6,041 nucleotides of DNA from JBKJUK01 sp046590705. GTDB taxonomy: Bacteria > Acidobacteriota > Thermoanaerobaculia > Gp7-AA8. The position numbers were made by a program, and so were the translations under genes. Location of the stretch: NCBI GenBank assembly GCA_046590705.1, contig JBKJUK010000388.1, forward strand, positions 1-6,041, given 5' to 3'. Positions within the stretch are counted from its first letter, which is position 1. Each line of letters opens with the position of its first letter. Positions 1 to 6,041 of this stretch are shown piece by piece. The notes below the pieces were generated by a model. The model had not been told where the DNA came from. It saw only the letters and a program-made list of their open reading frames with translations, and searched no databases.

Positions 1-300
1 CTGCAGGACCGAGAACGCTTTCTCGCGCAGACTTTTGGCCCGGTATAGTTTGGTCAGTCCTTCGACCGCCTGTGAGAGCGTCTTCTCGTTGAGGAGCGGG
101 TAATCGATGATGACGAAAACCGTCTCACCGCGGGCGAAGACCACGTTGGATGGGCGACGGTAAACGCGCTCACCGATGACTTCCCAGTCGAGATCGGGAT
201 CGGTGGTGTAGCCCTCCGCCTCGAGGACCGAGATCAGCCGGGAAACCGGATCCGGTTCTGAAGGAGATTCCGTTGGCTTAACAGTCTTGATTGTCTGCAT
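1..300 (-). CDS. Hypothetical protein, N-terminal 100 residues (runs off left edge)
   Basis: I do not recognise this protein. An open frame of 100 codons starts at ATG 300-298 and reaches the left edge without a stop, so the C-terminus is missing. ATG is the only possible start: the same frame has a TGA at 321-319 and no other start codon in between. The start lies inside the end of the receiver gene, overlapping it by 23 nt in another frame. No good Shine-Dalgarno site precedes it (the upstream bases are a run of A), so translation is probably coupled to the receiver gene. The first 18 residues are rich in Pro, Ser and Glu and look like a flexible linker. The rest looks like a soluble alpha/beta domain, with a probable beta hairpin around residues 40-66 (VIGERVYRR, then VVFARGETVFVIID) followed by helices. 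There is no signal peptide or membrane segment. It could be an effector or partner of the receiver; that is inference from position only. Confidence 0.75.
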   Translation of the reverse strand, partial: MQTIKTVKPTESPSEPDPVSRLISVLEAEGYTTDPDLDWEVIGERVYRRPSNVVFARGETVFVIIDYPLLNEKTLSQAVEGLTKLYRAKSLREKAFSVLQ

Positions 301-640
301 ATTTTTTGACCAGGCAAATCAGATCGTCGAATTCGAAGGGCTTCCCGATGTGGTCGTCTGCTCCGCACATTCTCGCCTTCTCAGCAACATCGCGGTCCCC
401 TGAGAGGACGACGAAGGGAATGTCCGCGGTCGACGGGTCCTGCTTGAGTGCAATGCAGAGCGCGTCACCGTTCATCCCTTTCAAGCTGAGATCAGCAAAA
501 ATCATTTGAGGACGCTCAATTCTGGCCCAATCGAGCGCAGATTGTCCGTCCGGAACGACCTCTCCGGTGTAACCGTTACGCTGCAGGACGAGAGCAATCA
601 GTCTCGCCACCTGCGGGTCATCTTCAACAATCAGAATCAC
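278..640 (-). CDS. Stand-alone CheY-like response regulator receiver protein
   Basis: A 120-residue protein that is a single receiver (REC) domain, the phospho-accepting half of a two-component system, expected in the cytosol. It has the full active-site set: acidic pair D7-D8 in ILIVEDD, phosphoacceptor D50 in MIFADLSLKGMNG, S80 in VVLSGD and K100 in GKPF. The length matches a bare REC fold (about 115-125 residues), so there is no DNA-binding or enzymatic output domain within it. The start is GTG 640-638, supported by AGGAG eight bases upstream and by the family's usual start just before ILIVEDD. It follows the VanZ-like gene by 11 nt and overlaps the next gene by 23 nt, which points to an operon. 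No histidine kinase is in the window, so its partner is unknown. It could act by protein-protein contact, or be fused to the downstream unknown protein if the overlap hides a one-base shift. Confidence 0.95.
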   Translation of the reverse strand: MILIVEDDPQVARLIALVLQRNGYTGEVVPDGQSALDWARIERPQMIFADLSLKGMNGDALCIALKQDPSTADIPFVVLSGDRDVAEKARMCGADDHIGKPFEFDDLICLVKKYADNQDC

Positions 641-648
641 TTCTACCG

Positions 649-653
649 CTCCT
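649..653 (-). promoter_or_regulatory. Shine-Dalgarno site of the receiver gene
   Basis: Read on the minus strand, AGGAG sits eight bases before the GTG start at 640. It overlaps the TAG stop codon of the VanZ-like gene (654-652), so ribosomes ending there are well placed to reinitiate. This is the clearest Shine-Dalgarno site of any gene in the window and it decides the GTG start. Confidence 0.75.
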
Positions 654-1131
654 ATTCGAATGAAACGCGGATACGTTTGCGGAGATGACCAAAAATCGCG
701 CCAAGTACCGCCCCGGTCGCATTCCAGATCACGTCATTGACGTCCGTCACCCTGGTCGGAAGAAAGTATTGCCACGCTTCCACGCTCAGGCTGAAGCAGA
801 TCGCGAGCATGATTGCTAACAGATACGAACGGTGCGTCGGCCGGGATGGGCGGTCCAGTACGATGAACATCAGAAATCCCCAGGGCATGAACAGCAGGAT
901 GTTCAGAATCATCGGCATGGTCAGCGCCACCAGCGTAGACATCGGCATCGGCCCCTCAGACAGCCGACGAGCCAGAACCCTCAAATCGCGAAAGGGTACG
1001 GCGTCCACTTTGGAGTAGGCCTTCCCCGCCAGAGAGATGGTGATGGCCGCGATGGAAAACGTGGTGAGAGCGAGCAGAAAAATGCTGACCCACCGTTTCA
1101 CCGTCACGACCCTGATTGATGACCCCGCCAT
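652..1131 (-). CDS. VanZ-family integral membrane protein
   Basis: A 159-residue membrane protein of the VanZ-like family. Founding member VanZ gives low-level teicoplanin resistance; the role of most chromosomal relatives is unknown, so resistance should not be assumed. Numbering from the start chosen here, predicted membrane helices lie near 14-36, 67-92, 103-124 and 134-149. The family signature is clear: NILLFMPWGF at 77-86, then E118 and Q121 in SVEAWQYFLPTR, and D130, D133 and N137 in TDVNDVIWNATGAVLG. The frame is open back to an ATG at 1227 (191 residues), but those first 32 residues look non-coding and lack a Shine-Dalgarno site. ATG 1131 follows a perfect minus-strand TATAAT by seven bases, which suits a leaderless message and gives a short basic N-terminus before the first helix. 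ATG 1140 and GTG 1107 are other options. It is the first gene of a probable operon with the receiver gene. Confidence 0.85.
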   Translation of the reverse strand: MAGSSIRVVTVKRWVSIFLLALTTFSIAAITISLAGKAYSKVDAVPFRDLRVLARRLSEGPMPMSTLVALTMPMILNILLFMPWGFLMFIVLDRPSRPTHRSYLLAIMLAICFSLSVEAWQYFLPTRVTDVNDVIWNATGAVLGAIFGHLRKRIRVSFE

Positions 1132-1138
1132 TCCGCGC

Positions 1139-1144
1139 ATTATA
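1139..1144 (-). promoter_or_regulatory. Putative -10 box (TATAAT) for the vanZ-like operon
   Basis: The minus strand reads TATAAT at 1144-1139, a perfect sigma-70 type -10 hexamer. The preferred ATG (1131) starts seven bases after it, where transcription would be expected to begin, so the message would be leaderless. No convincing -35 hexamer is seen: the bases 17 nt upstream read GGGTGC. The call rests on the hexamer and its position alone. Confidence 0.4.
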
Positions 1145-1180
1145 TGAGTCAGATTCTCGCAGCACCCTGGAAAATCGAAC

Positions 1181-1197
1181 ACATCTCTAACAGATGT
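1181..1197. repeat. Perfect inverted repeat, possible operator
   Basis: ACATCT (1181-1186) and AGATGT (1192-1197) form a perfect 6-bp inverted repeat around the 5-nt spacer CTAAC. It lies between the two divergent TATAAT boxes. A third ACATCT occurs at 1224-1229 and shares one base with the rightward -10 box; its start is 43 bp, close to four helical turns, from the first. A dimeric regulator could bind here, but short repeats like this also occur by chance and I cannot name a regulator. Confidence 0.3.
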
Positions 1198-1228
1198 AGA
1201 ACCACGACGCAGTTGAAATCCGGACATC

Positions 1229-1234
1229 TATAAT
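1229..1234 (+). promoter_or_regulatory. Putative -10 box (TATAAT) for addBA
   Basis: A perfect TATAAT ends 11 bases before the addB ATG at 1246. Transcription would then start near 1240-1242, leaving a leader of only about four to six bases, too short for a Shine-Dalgarno site, and none is present. The 17-nt-spaced -35 position reads GACGCA, a poor match; TTGAAA at 1213-1218 is only 10 bases from the -10 and is too close for normal spacing. Confidence 0.45.
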
Positions 1235-1245
1235 GAATCGACTCG

Positions 1246-4230
1246 ATGCCTCCCCTCCCCGCTCTACATCAAGGGACGTACGCAACTCTCAACGCGGCTC
1301 TCCTGGAAGACCTGCTGGCGCGCCTGACCCGTCGAGGTCCCGGCCTGTCAGCAGCACTGACCGCGCCGATTGAGATCATCGTTCCGTCGCGCGGCGCGGC
1401 TGAGGCCATCAGCTCGAGCCTGATCCGGCAATTTCCAGACGGAATTGCGGGACTTCGACTGCGACCGGTGGAGACTTTCGCGCTCGAGCTCCTGCATGCT
1501 CGAGGTCAATATCCGCGCGTCGCAGACGAGACCGAGCGCCGAACCGCCATGAGCCTGGTGGCCAGAGACGTCCCGGAGACACTCCTGGAATCGGCCTCGC
1601 TCGGCGGACTTCTCTACCGCTCCTATCGCGATCTTCGCGACAGCAACTCCACGGTCAGTAGATTCGCCAGACAAGCTGCAAAGTCGGCCGACCGGAGATC
1701 CGAGGGCGTAGCGAAGGCCTGGAAGCGCTACGAAGATGAGATTGCGGCACTCGGAGCGGTCGATCCTGCTGATGTCTTCTCCCTGGCCACGCGGATCCTT
1801 GCGGACGCAGCGATCCCGCAACAGATCATCTTCGGCTTCTACGACGCGACCGAAGTGCAGGCTCTTCTTCTGGAAACTCTGCTGAAAAACGGACAGGCCT
1901 CGTCGATTTACATTCCTCTCCTCCCGACTGATCCCACCTACAGGTTCGCCACTGCACTGGCGGCCCGCATGGCTGCGCACTGCGCGCCGGCCGGTCTGCA
2001 CGAACAAGTTGAAGCGGCTGCCGCGTGGACGATTCGGCTCGAAGCGAACGTGAGGGCCGAGATTCGGCAGACCTGCAGGCATGTCGCTTCACTGCTGGAA
2101 TCCGGGGCAGCGCCTGAAACGATCGGGATGGTGATGCGTTCCGTCGACCCAGCCGAGCACCGGCTTTTCGCCAGCGCCGCGGCTGAGTTCGGATTCCGTC
2201 TCAGCCAGCAGCCGGCCATCCATCTCCGCTCCCACCCATTGATCCGGGCCGTCCTGCTTCTGCTGCAGGCTCGCGACCGGAATTACCCGCGCGATGAAGT
2301 CATCGAGATCGCCTCGGCCGGTATCCGCGCCATCGGTGCAACCGCTGCGGAGGTGATGGGACTCGACGCGGCCTCACGAAAGGCAGAAATCAGTGGCGGG
2401 CGGGCCAGCGGGATCCGGGCCCAGGCCACTCGCCTGCAGGAAGAAGGCCGGGCCAGCGCAAAGCAGATCTTCCGTCTCGCGGAAATTGTCGAAAAGATCG
2501 AGCAGCTTTCAGGCTTCAGCGGAGAGTCAGGGAGTGCCGAGCAGTGGCAATCCAGGCTGGAGCGAATCATCCGCGGTTACAGGCCTCGAATCGAAGCTGA
2601 CCTGCTGGCTCTGGCGGCACTCGAGGATCTGCAATCGATGTTGCGTCGCTTCAGTCGCACTACGCTCCGGTTCACAGCTGCAGAGATCGGGACGCTGATA
2701 GACAGCGCAGGCGAACTCCCCTCGCCAGCCGGCACTCTTCCGGTGATCTGGTTCGGCGACGTGATGCGTTTCCGCGGACGTTCATTCCGGCACTGCTTTC
2801 TGACACGCATGCAGAGCGACCGGTTTCCGCAGGGTCGTTCCGAGGATTTTCTCCTTCAGCCCGCACTCAGAAAGGCCATGCAGATCCGTGAGTTGAATGA
2901 CGGGACCGACGAGGAGAATCTTCTCTTTGCAATCGTGCGTGATGCCGCCACGGAAACCTTGTCACTCTCTGCAGCGCGCACTGATTCCTCCGGTAAGTCT
3001 TTGCGCGTTTCGCCCCTGCTGAGACAGTTCGCTGCCGAACGGGATCCGGGGAATCTGCCACTCATCATGAAGGACTTCGAACGGTACGCAGCCTCACGGC
3101 GCGGTGAGGCTGCCAGCAGGCGAACCCGTAGCGAAGTCCTGCTACAGAGTGTTCTGGCCGGCCAGTCACCCGAACGGGTGCCGAGGCGCGGGCTGCAGGT
3201 CTACGCCAGCGCGAACAGCGAATCGAGATTCGATGGTGTTCTTCAGCCATCTCCTTCACTGCAGGCCAGAGTCAGGGATCGACTCAGGCTCACCTCGCCC
3301 ACAGCCTTCGAGAGGTACGGCAGCTGCCCGCAGCAATTTCTCTTCTCAACGCTGATCGGGATCGAGCAGATGGAATCGCCGGAAGACGAACTGCAGCTGA
3401 ATCCGCGAACGAAGGGTTCAGTGGATCACGCCATCCTCGAGCATTTCTACTCGCATCTGCCAGCAGCTGAATTCGACGCACTCGACGCTGAGAAGCTCGA
3501 TGAACTTCCTTCGCGGATTCGCACATACCTGCACCAGGCCATCGACGATGTTTTCGAACGACTCGACCTGGAGCGACCCTCGAAAAGCCGTGTCCTCCGA
3601 CAGATTGAACGCAGCCTGACGCGACGCGCGCTGGAGACGTTCGTTCGTCACGACCTGCTGGAAATGCTCGAGAGTGGATACCGGCCCGCAGGATGTGAGA
3701 TCCAGTTCGGCACGCAGCGCGACGGAACCGCCGGCCACTACCAGGCCGCCAGATTGCCGGTGCCTTCCGAGGAGTTCTACTACATTGGCAAGATCGACCG
3801 GATCGACCGTCATGTGAGCAATGGGCGTCTTCGGGTCATCGACTACAAAGCAGGAACGGCCTCAGCTCACAGCCAACTGGAAGCCGATGCGGCGCAGGGA
3901 CTGAAACTTCAACTACCAATGTATGGGCTGGCCATGCGTTCGCTTGAAAAGCTGACTGCTTCAGGCATCGATATCCAGATCAAGCCGCTCACAAAGTTCG
4001 CACTCAACAAGTTCGGGTTTCCTCTGGAGCAACAATCCGAGCGTCTCGAGAAAGTGCTGGACGCTTTCGCGAGTGGAATGCTCAACGGCTACTTCCGGGC
4101 CACGCCCGAAGAGAAGCGCTGCAAGTACTGCACGATGACGCTCTGGTGTCGCGCCAAACATGACGAAGCCGACGCCTCGGAAGAATCGACCACCACGGCG
4201 GCCAGCCTGCTGCTCGGCGTTGCCGAATGA
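1246..4230 (+). CDS. addB: AddB-like helicase-nuclease subunit (PD-(D/E)XK nuclease)
   Basis: The 994-residue AddB-type partner of the AddA helicase; the complex unwinds and degrades double-strand DNA ends to load RecA for repair. Residues 1 to about 680 form a helicase-like scaffold: IEIIVPSRGAAE near 43-54, FGFYDATEVQALLLETL in the second hundred, REIRQTCRHVASLLESG near 270-288, and EENLLFAIVRDA near 556-567. No Walker A P-loop is visible, so this part should not be a motor. The C-terminus is a RecB-family nuclease: H728, D851 in GKIDRID, D866 and K868 in VIDYKAG, and Q889/Y893 in QLPMY. Cysteines C694, C959, C962 and C968 match the iron-sulfur cluster that staples this domain. The start is the first ATG after an in-frame TGA at 1234, with no Shine-Dalgarno site. 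Its stop overlaps the start of addA (ATGA). The length fits the shorter AddB forms. A RexB-like name is possible. Confidence 0.9.
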   Translation: MPPLPALHQGTYATLNAALLEDLLARLTRRGPGLSAALTAPIEIIVPSRGAAEAISSSLIRQFPDGIAGLRLRPVETFALELLHARGQYPRVADETERRTAMSLVARDVPETLLESASLGGLLYRSYRDLRDSNSTVSRFARQAAKSADRRSEGVAKAWKRYEDEIAALGAVDPADVFSLATRILADAAIPQQIIFGFYDATEVQALLLETLLKNGQASSIYIPLLPTDPTYRFATALAARMAAHCAPAGLHEQVEAAAAWTIRLEANVRAEIRQTCRHVASLLESGAAPETIGMVMRSVDPAEHRLFASAAAEFGFRLSQQPAIHLRSHPLIRAVLLLLQARDRNYPRDEVIEIASAGIRAIGATAAEVMGLDAASRKAEISGGRASGIRAQATRLQEEGRASAKQIFRLAEIVEKIEQLSGFSGESGSAEQWQSRLERIIRGYRPRIEADLLALAALEDLQSMLRRFSRTTLRFTAAEIGTLIDSAGELPSPAGTLPVIWFGDVMRFRGRSFRHCFLTRMQSDRFPQGRSEDFLLQPALRKAMQIRELNDGTDEENLLFAIVRDAATETLSLSAARTDSSGKSLRVSPLLRQFAAERDPGNLPLIMKDFERYAASRRGEAASRRTRSEVLLQSVLAGQSPERVPRRGLQVYASANSESRFDGVLQPSPSLQARVRDRLRLTSPTAFERYGSCPQQFLFSTLIGIEQMESPEDELQLNPRTKGSVDHAILEHFYSHLPAAEFDALDAEKLDELPSRIRTYLHQAIDDVFERLDLERPSKSRVLRQIERSLTRRALETFVRHDLLEMLESGYRPAGCEIQFGTQRDGTAGHYQAARLPVPSEEFYYIGKIDRIDRHVSNGRLRVIDYKAGTASAHSQLEADAAQGLKLQLPMYGLAMRSLEKLTASGIDIQIKPLTKFALNKFGFPLEQQSERLEKVLDAFASGMLNGYFRATPEEKRCKYCTMTLWCRAKHDEADASEESTTTAASLLLGVAE

Positions 4231-6041
4231 ACAGGCTTCAGCGCAGTTTTTTCGATGAGCCTGCACCCTTACTGCGCCGCGACCTGGTCATCGAAGCAGG
4301 GGCCGGTACAGGAAAGACCACCGCCATCGTTCGCGAGGTCCTGGAACTGCTGGTCGCTGATCCCGGGCTCAACCCGGAGAAGATCGTACTCATCACCTTC
4401 ACCGAGAAGGCTGCCGGAGAACTCGCAGATCGTCTCCGCTCGGCCGTGTTCGATCTCATCCTTCATCTCGACGACGAGGTCACAGGCTGGCCGGCCGGTT
4501 CGACGAACCCCATCTTCGTGCTTCCACCGGAGAAGAAGGCCGCATTCCGGGAAGTCTTCGAGGGGCACCCGGAGCGGGTCGAGAAACTCAGGTCGCAGAC
4601 CATCCACTCGTTCTGCCAGGGGATCCTCCGCTCCTACCCGCTGCAGGCAGGCCTCGACCCGGATTTCTCGATCGTCCAGGGACACAATCTCACTCAACGC
4701 TATCGTTCAATCTTCGAGAAATGGGTGGAAACTGAGCTGCGATCACCTTCAGCCGAATGTCAGGCTGAGTGGGAGACGCTTTTCGGGCGTTTCCTGAAGC
4801 TGGACAATATCCGAACGACGCTGCTCACGTTTTTCTCTCGTCGCGAACTGCTCGATGATGATCGCCTCCTGATGGGAGGTGTCGAGATCATCGAACCGAG
4901 AATGCGCGCGGTCGTTGCTGAACTCGCGGGCACATCCGGTCCGGAATTGTCGAAAGCCGACCGCCACCTCACCAGGATCGTCGAGTACTTCCGCAGTCAC
5001 ACCATGCCTGCAGGTTCGGACTGCATGGAGTGGATCGGGTACTTCGCTCCCATTGCTTTCCATCTGGATAAAACGAGGCTTTTGGGAAAGGGATCCTACA
5101 TTCCGGCGCTGAAGTTTCTGAAGAACGGTGGCGAAACTGGAAAACCCAGCGTCCATGAGCGTCTGACCTGTCATCACGCCGCTGGGATACTGCTGCGCGT
5201 CGTCAGGCGCTTCGTTGCTTTCCTCGAAGAGCAGAAGAGAAAAGACGGGATCGTGGACTTTGACGATCTGCTCATCAGGACGCGCAGACTGCTGGCCGAC
5301 CCGATCATCCTCCGCGAGCTGCGCAGGCGTTTTCAGATCTTCTTCGTGGACGAATTCCAGGACACCGACCGCGTACAGGCTGAGATCGTCGATCTGCTGG
5401 CGCGGAACGAAGATGGAACTCTCGGAGTGGGACGAGTGACGATCGTGGGTGACCCCAAGCAGTCGATCTACTCGTTCCGGCGCGCTGACCCGGAAACCTA
5501 CAACGCGCTGGTCCAGCTGCTGCTCGCATCGGGAGCAGAACACCGGCAACTTCAGGATCAGTATCGAAGTGATCCGGTTCTGGTGCGCAACATCAACGCA
5601 CTTTTCTCGAGGCTGTTCTCCGAGGCTTCTACAGAGAATGTCTTCCGCCCGAAGTACTCGTCGCTGACACCACGTCTGAAAGGGAGCGATTCTGCAGAGG
5701 CGCGCATCGAGTTCATTGCTGCTGATGCGTCACCGGAAAAGGCTGCCGACGAGAGGGCGGCAGAAGCGATGGCCATGGTTTCGTTCCTGCTCCATGCGCG
5801 CGAGCGGGGGGTGAAGGGCGGCAACATCGCCATCCTGTTTCGTCGTCTGACCAAGCTCGACGTGTATCTCGATCACTTCGACCGCTTCGGCATTCCCTAC
5901 GCCCTCGGGCCGGTCACGCGATTACTGGACAGTCGTCCGGTCACCGATCTGCTGGCGGTCCTGCGTGCCATGGTGACGCCGTTCGATCTGGCCGCAGTAC
6001 TGGCCGCGGCACGTTCTCCGTATTTCGGACTCAGCGATGAC
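4227..6041 (+). CDS. addA: AddA/RecB-like UvrD-family helicase, N-terminal 605 residues (runs off right edge)
   Basis: The motor subunit of the AddAB-type enzyme, an ATP-driven 3'-5' SF1A helicase; only the N-terminal part is in the window. The frame starts at ATG 4227, overlaps the addB stop by four bases (ATGA), and stays open to the edge. Helicase motifs in order: Walker A GAGTGKT with K30/T31; motif Ia TFTEKAAGEL at 57-66; Ic IHSFC at 126-130; motif II VDEFQDT with D375/E376; motif III GDPKQSIYSFRRAD at 408-421; motif IV QYRSD at 445-449, where Q replaces the usual N or W-type residue. Motifs V-VI and any C-terminal nuclease domain would lie beyond the window. The N-terminus is short, with no clear Q-motif, and resembles RecB (LVIEAGAGTGKT right after a brief leader) as much as AddA, so a RecB-like name is possible. 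Translation is probably coupled to addB, as no Shine-Dalgarno site is evident. Confidence 0.92.
   Translation, partial: MNRLQRSFFDEPAPLLRRDLVIEAGAGTGKTTAIVREVLELLVADPGLNPEKIVLITFTEKAAGELADRLRSAVFDLILHLDDEVTGWPAGSTNPIFVLPPEKKAAFREVFEGHPERVEKLRSQTIHSFCQGILRSYPLQAGLDPDFSIVQGHNLTQRYRSIFEKWVETELRSPSAECQAEWETLFGRFLKLDNIRTTLLTFFSRRELLDDDRLLMGGVEIIEPRMRAVVAELAGTSGPELSKADRHLTRIVEYFRSHTMPAGSDCMEWIGYFAPIAFHLDKTRLLGKGSYIPALKFLKNGGETGKPSVHERLTCHHAAGILLRVVRRFVAFLEEQKRKDGIVDFDDLLIRTRRLLADPIILRELRRRFQIFFVDEFQDTDRVQAEIVDLLARNEDGTLGVGRVTIVGDPKQSIYSFRRADPETYNALVQLLLASGAEHRQLQDQYRSDPVLVRNINALFSRLFSEASTENVFRPKYSSLTPRLKGSDSAEARIEFIAADASPEKAADERAAEAMAMVSFLLHARERGVKGGNIAILFRRLTKLDVYLDHFDRFGIPYALGPVTRLLDSRPVTDLLAVLRAMVTPFDLAAVLAAARSPYFGLSDD

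Noticed and set aside
652..1131. A glycopeptide resistance gene call for the VanZ-like protein
   Set aside because: Only family-level similarity is visible and no vanA/H/X/R/S genes are nearby. Most chromosomal VanZ-like proteins have no demonstrated resistance role.
1132..1227. Extended N-terminus of the VanZ-like protein from ATG 1227
   Set aside because: The extra 32 residues are polar and Cys-containing with no resemblance to a VanZ N-terminus, lack a Shine-Dalgarno site, and would cover the probable operator and both promoters. Kept only as an alternative.
1213..1234. TTGAAA as the -35 box for the TATAAT at 1229-1234
   Set aside because: The spacing is 10 bases, well below the usual 16-18, so the two hexamers would not make a normal promoter.
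1348..2082. Minus-strand open frame of 244 codons
   Set aside because: It is antisense to addB, with an Arg/Gly/Ser-rich composition typical of shadow frames and no recognisable motif or good start.
4221..4252. T6 run after addB as a possible terminator
   Set aside because: The run at 4247-4252 is inside the addA coding sequence, no stable GC-rich hairpin directly precedes it, and the ATGA overlap shows addB and addA are co-transcribed.
4255..4797. Plus-strand open frame of 180 codons
   Set aside because: It overlaps the start of addA in another frame. It is Ser/Arg/Pro-rich without family motifs, whereas the addA frame has Walker A, Ia and Ic here.
4749..5549. Minus-strand open frame of 266 codons
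   Set aside because: It lies entirely inside addA, whose frame carries intact helicase motifs through this stretch. The antisense translation shows no recognisable domain and is a by-product of GC-rich codon use.

Overview
The window is bacterial chromosomal DNA, moderately GC-rich by eye (roughly 60%), with tightly packed genes in two divergently transcribed groups separated by an intergenic stretch of about 115 bp. No tRNA, rRNA, insertion sequence, CRISPR array or other mobile signature is visible. The lineage cannot be fixed from the sequence. An AddAB-type recombination enzyme, a VanZ-like membrane protein, a stand-alone receiver and few clear Shine-Dalgarno sites would fit a high-GC phylum such as Acidobacteriota or a former deltaproteobacterial group, but this is a guess.

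Left part, minus strand (read from about 1131 down to 1): a probable three-gene operon. It starts with a small VanZ-family membrane protein, followed 11 nt later by a stand-alone CheY-like receiver protein with a GTG start and a good Shine-Dalgarno site. The third gene is an unrecognised protein whose start lies inside the end of the receiver gene (23-nt overlap) and which runs off the left edge. The receiver and this unknown gene may work together, or may even be one gene split by a one-base difference in a run of six A.

Middle (1132-1245): a divergent control region. A perfect TATAAT hexamer lies just upstream of the chosen start codon on each side, at 7 nt for the minus operon and 11 nt for addB. 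Neither start has a Shine-Dalgarno site, so leaderless or near-leaderless transcripts are suggested. Between them lies a perfect inverted repeat, ACATCT-N5-AGATGT, with a third ACATCT touching the rightward -10 box, which makes a shared operator conceivable.

Right part, plus strand (1246 to the right edge): an addB-addA pair overlapping by 4 nt (ATGA). AddB carries an inactivated helicase-like N-terminus and a C-terminal RecB-type nuclease with iron-sulfur cysteines. AddA is an SF1A (UvrD/RecB-like) helicase with intact motor motifs, cut off by the window after 605 codons. Together they should form a helicase-nuclease that resects double-strand DNA ends for RecA-dependent repair. I see no convincing new biological system here. 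The points that deserve a second look are the control region and the receiver/unknown-gene junction.
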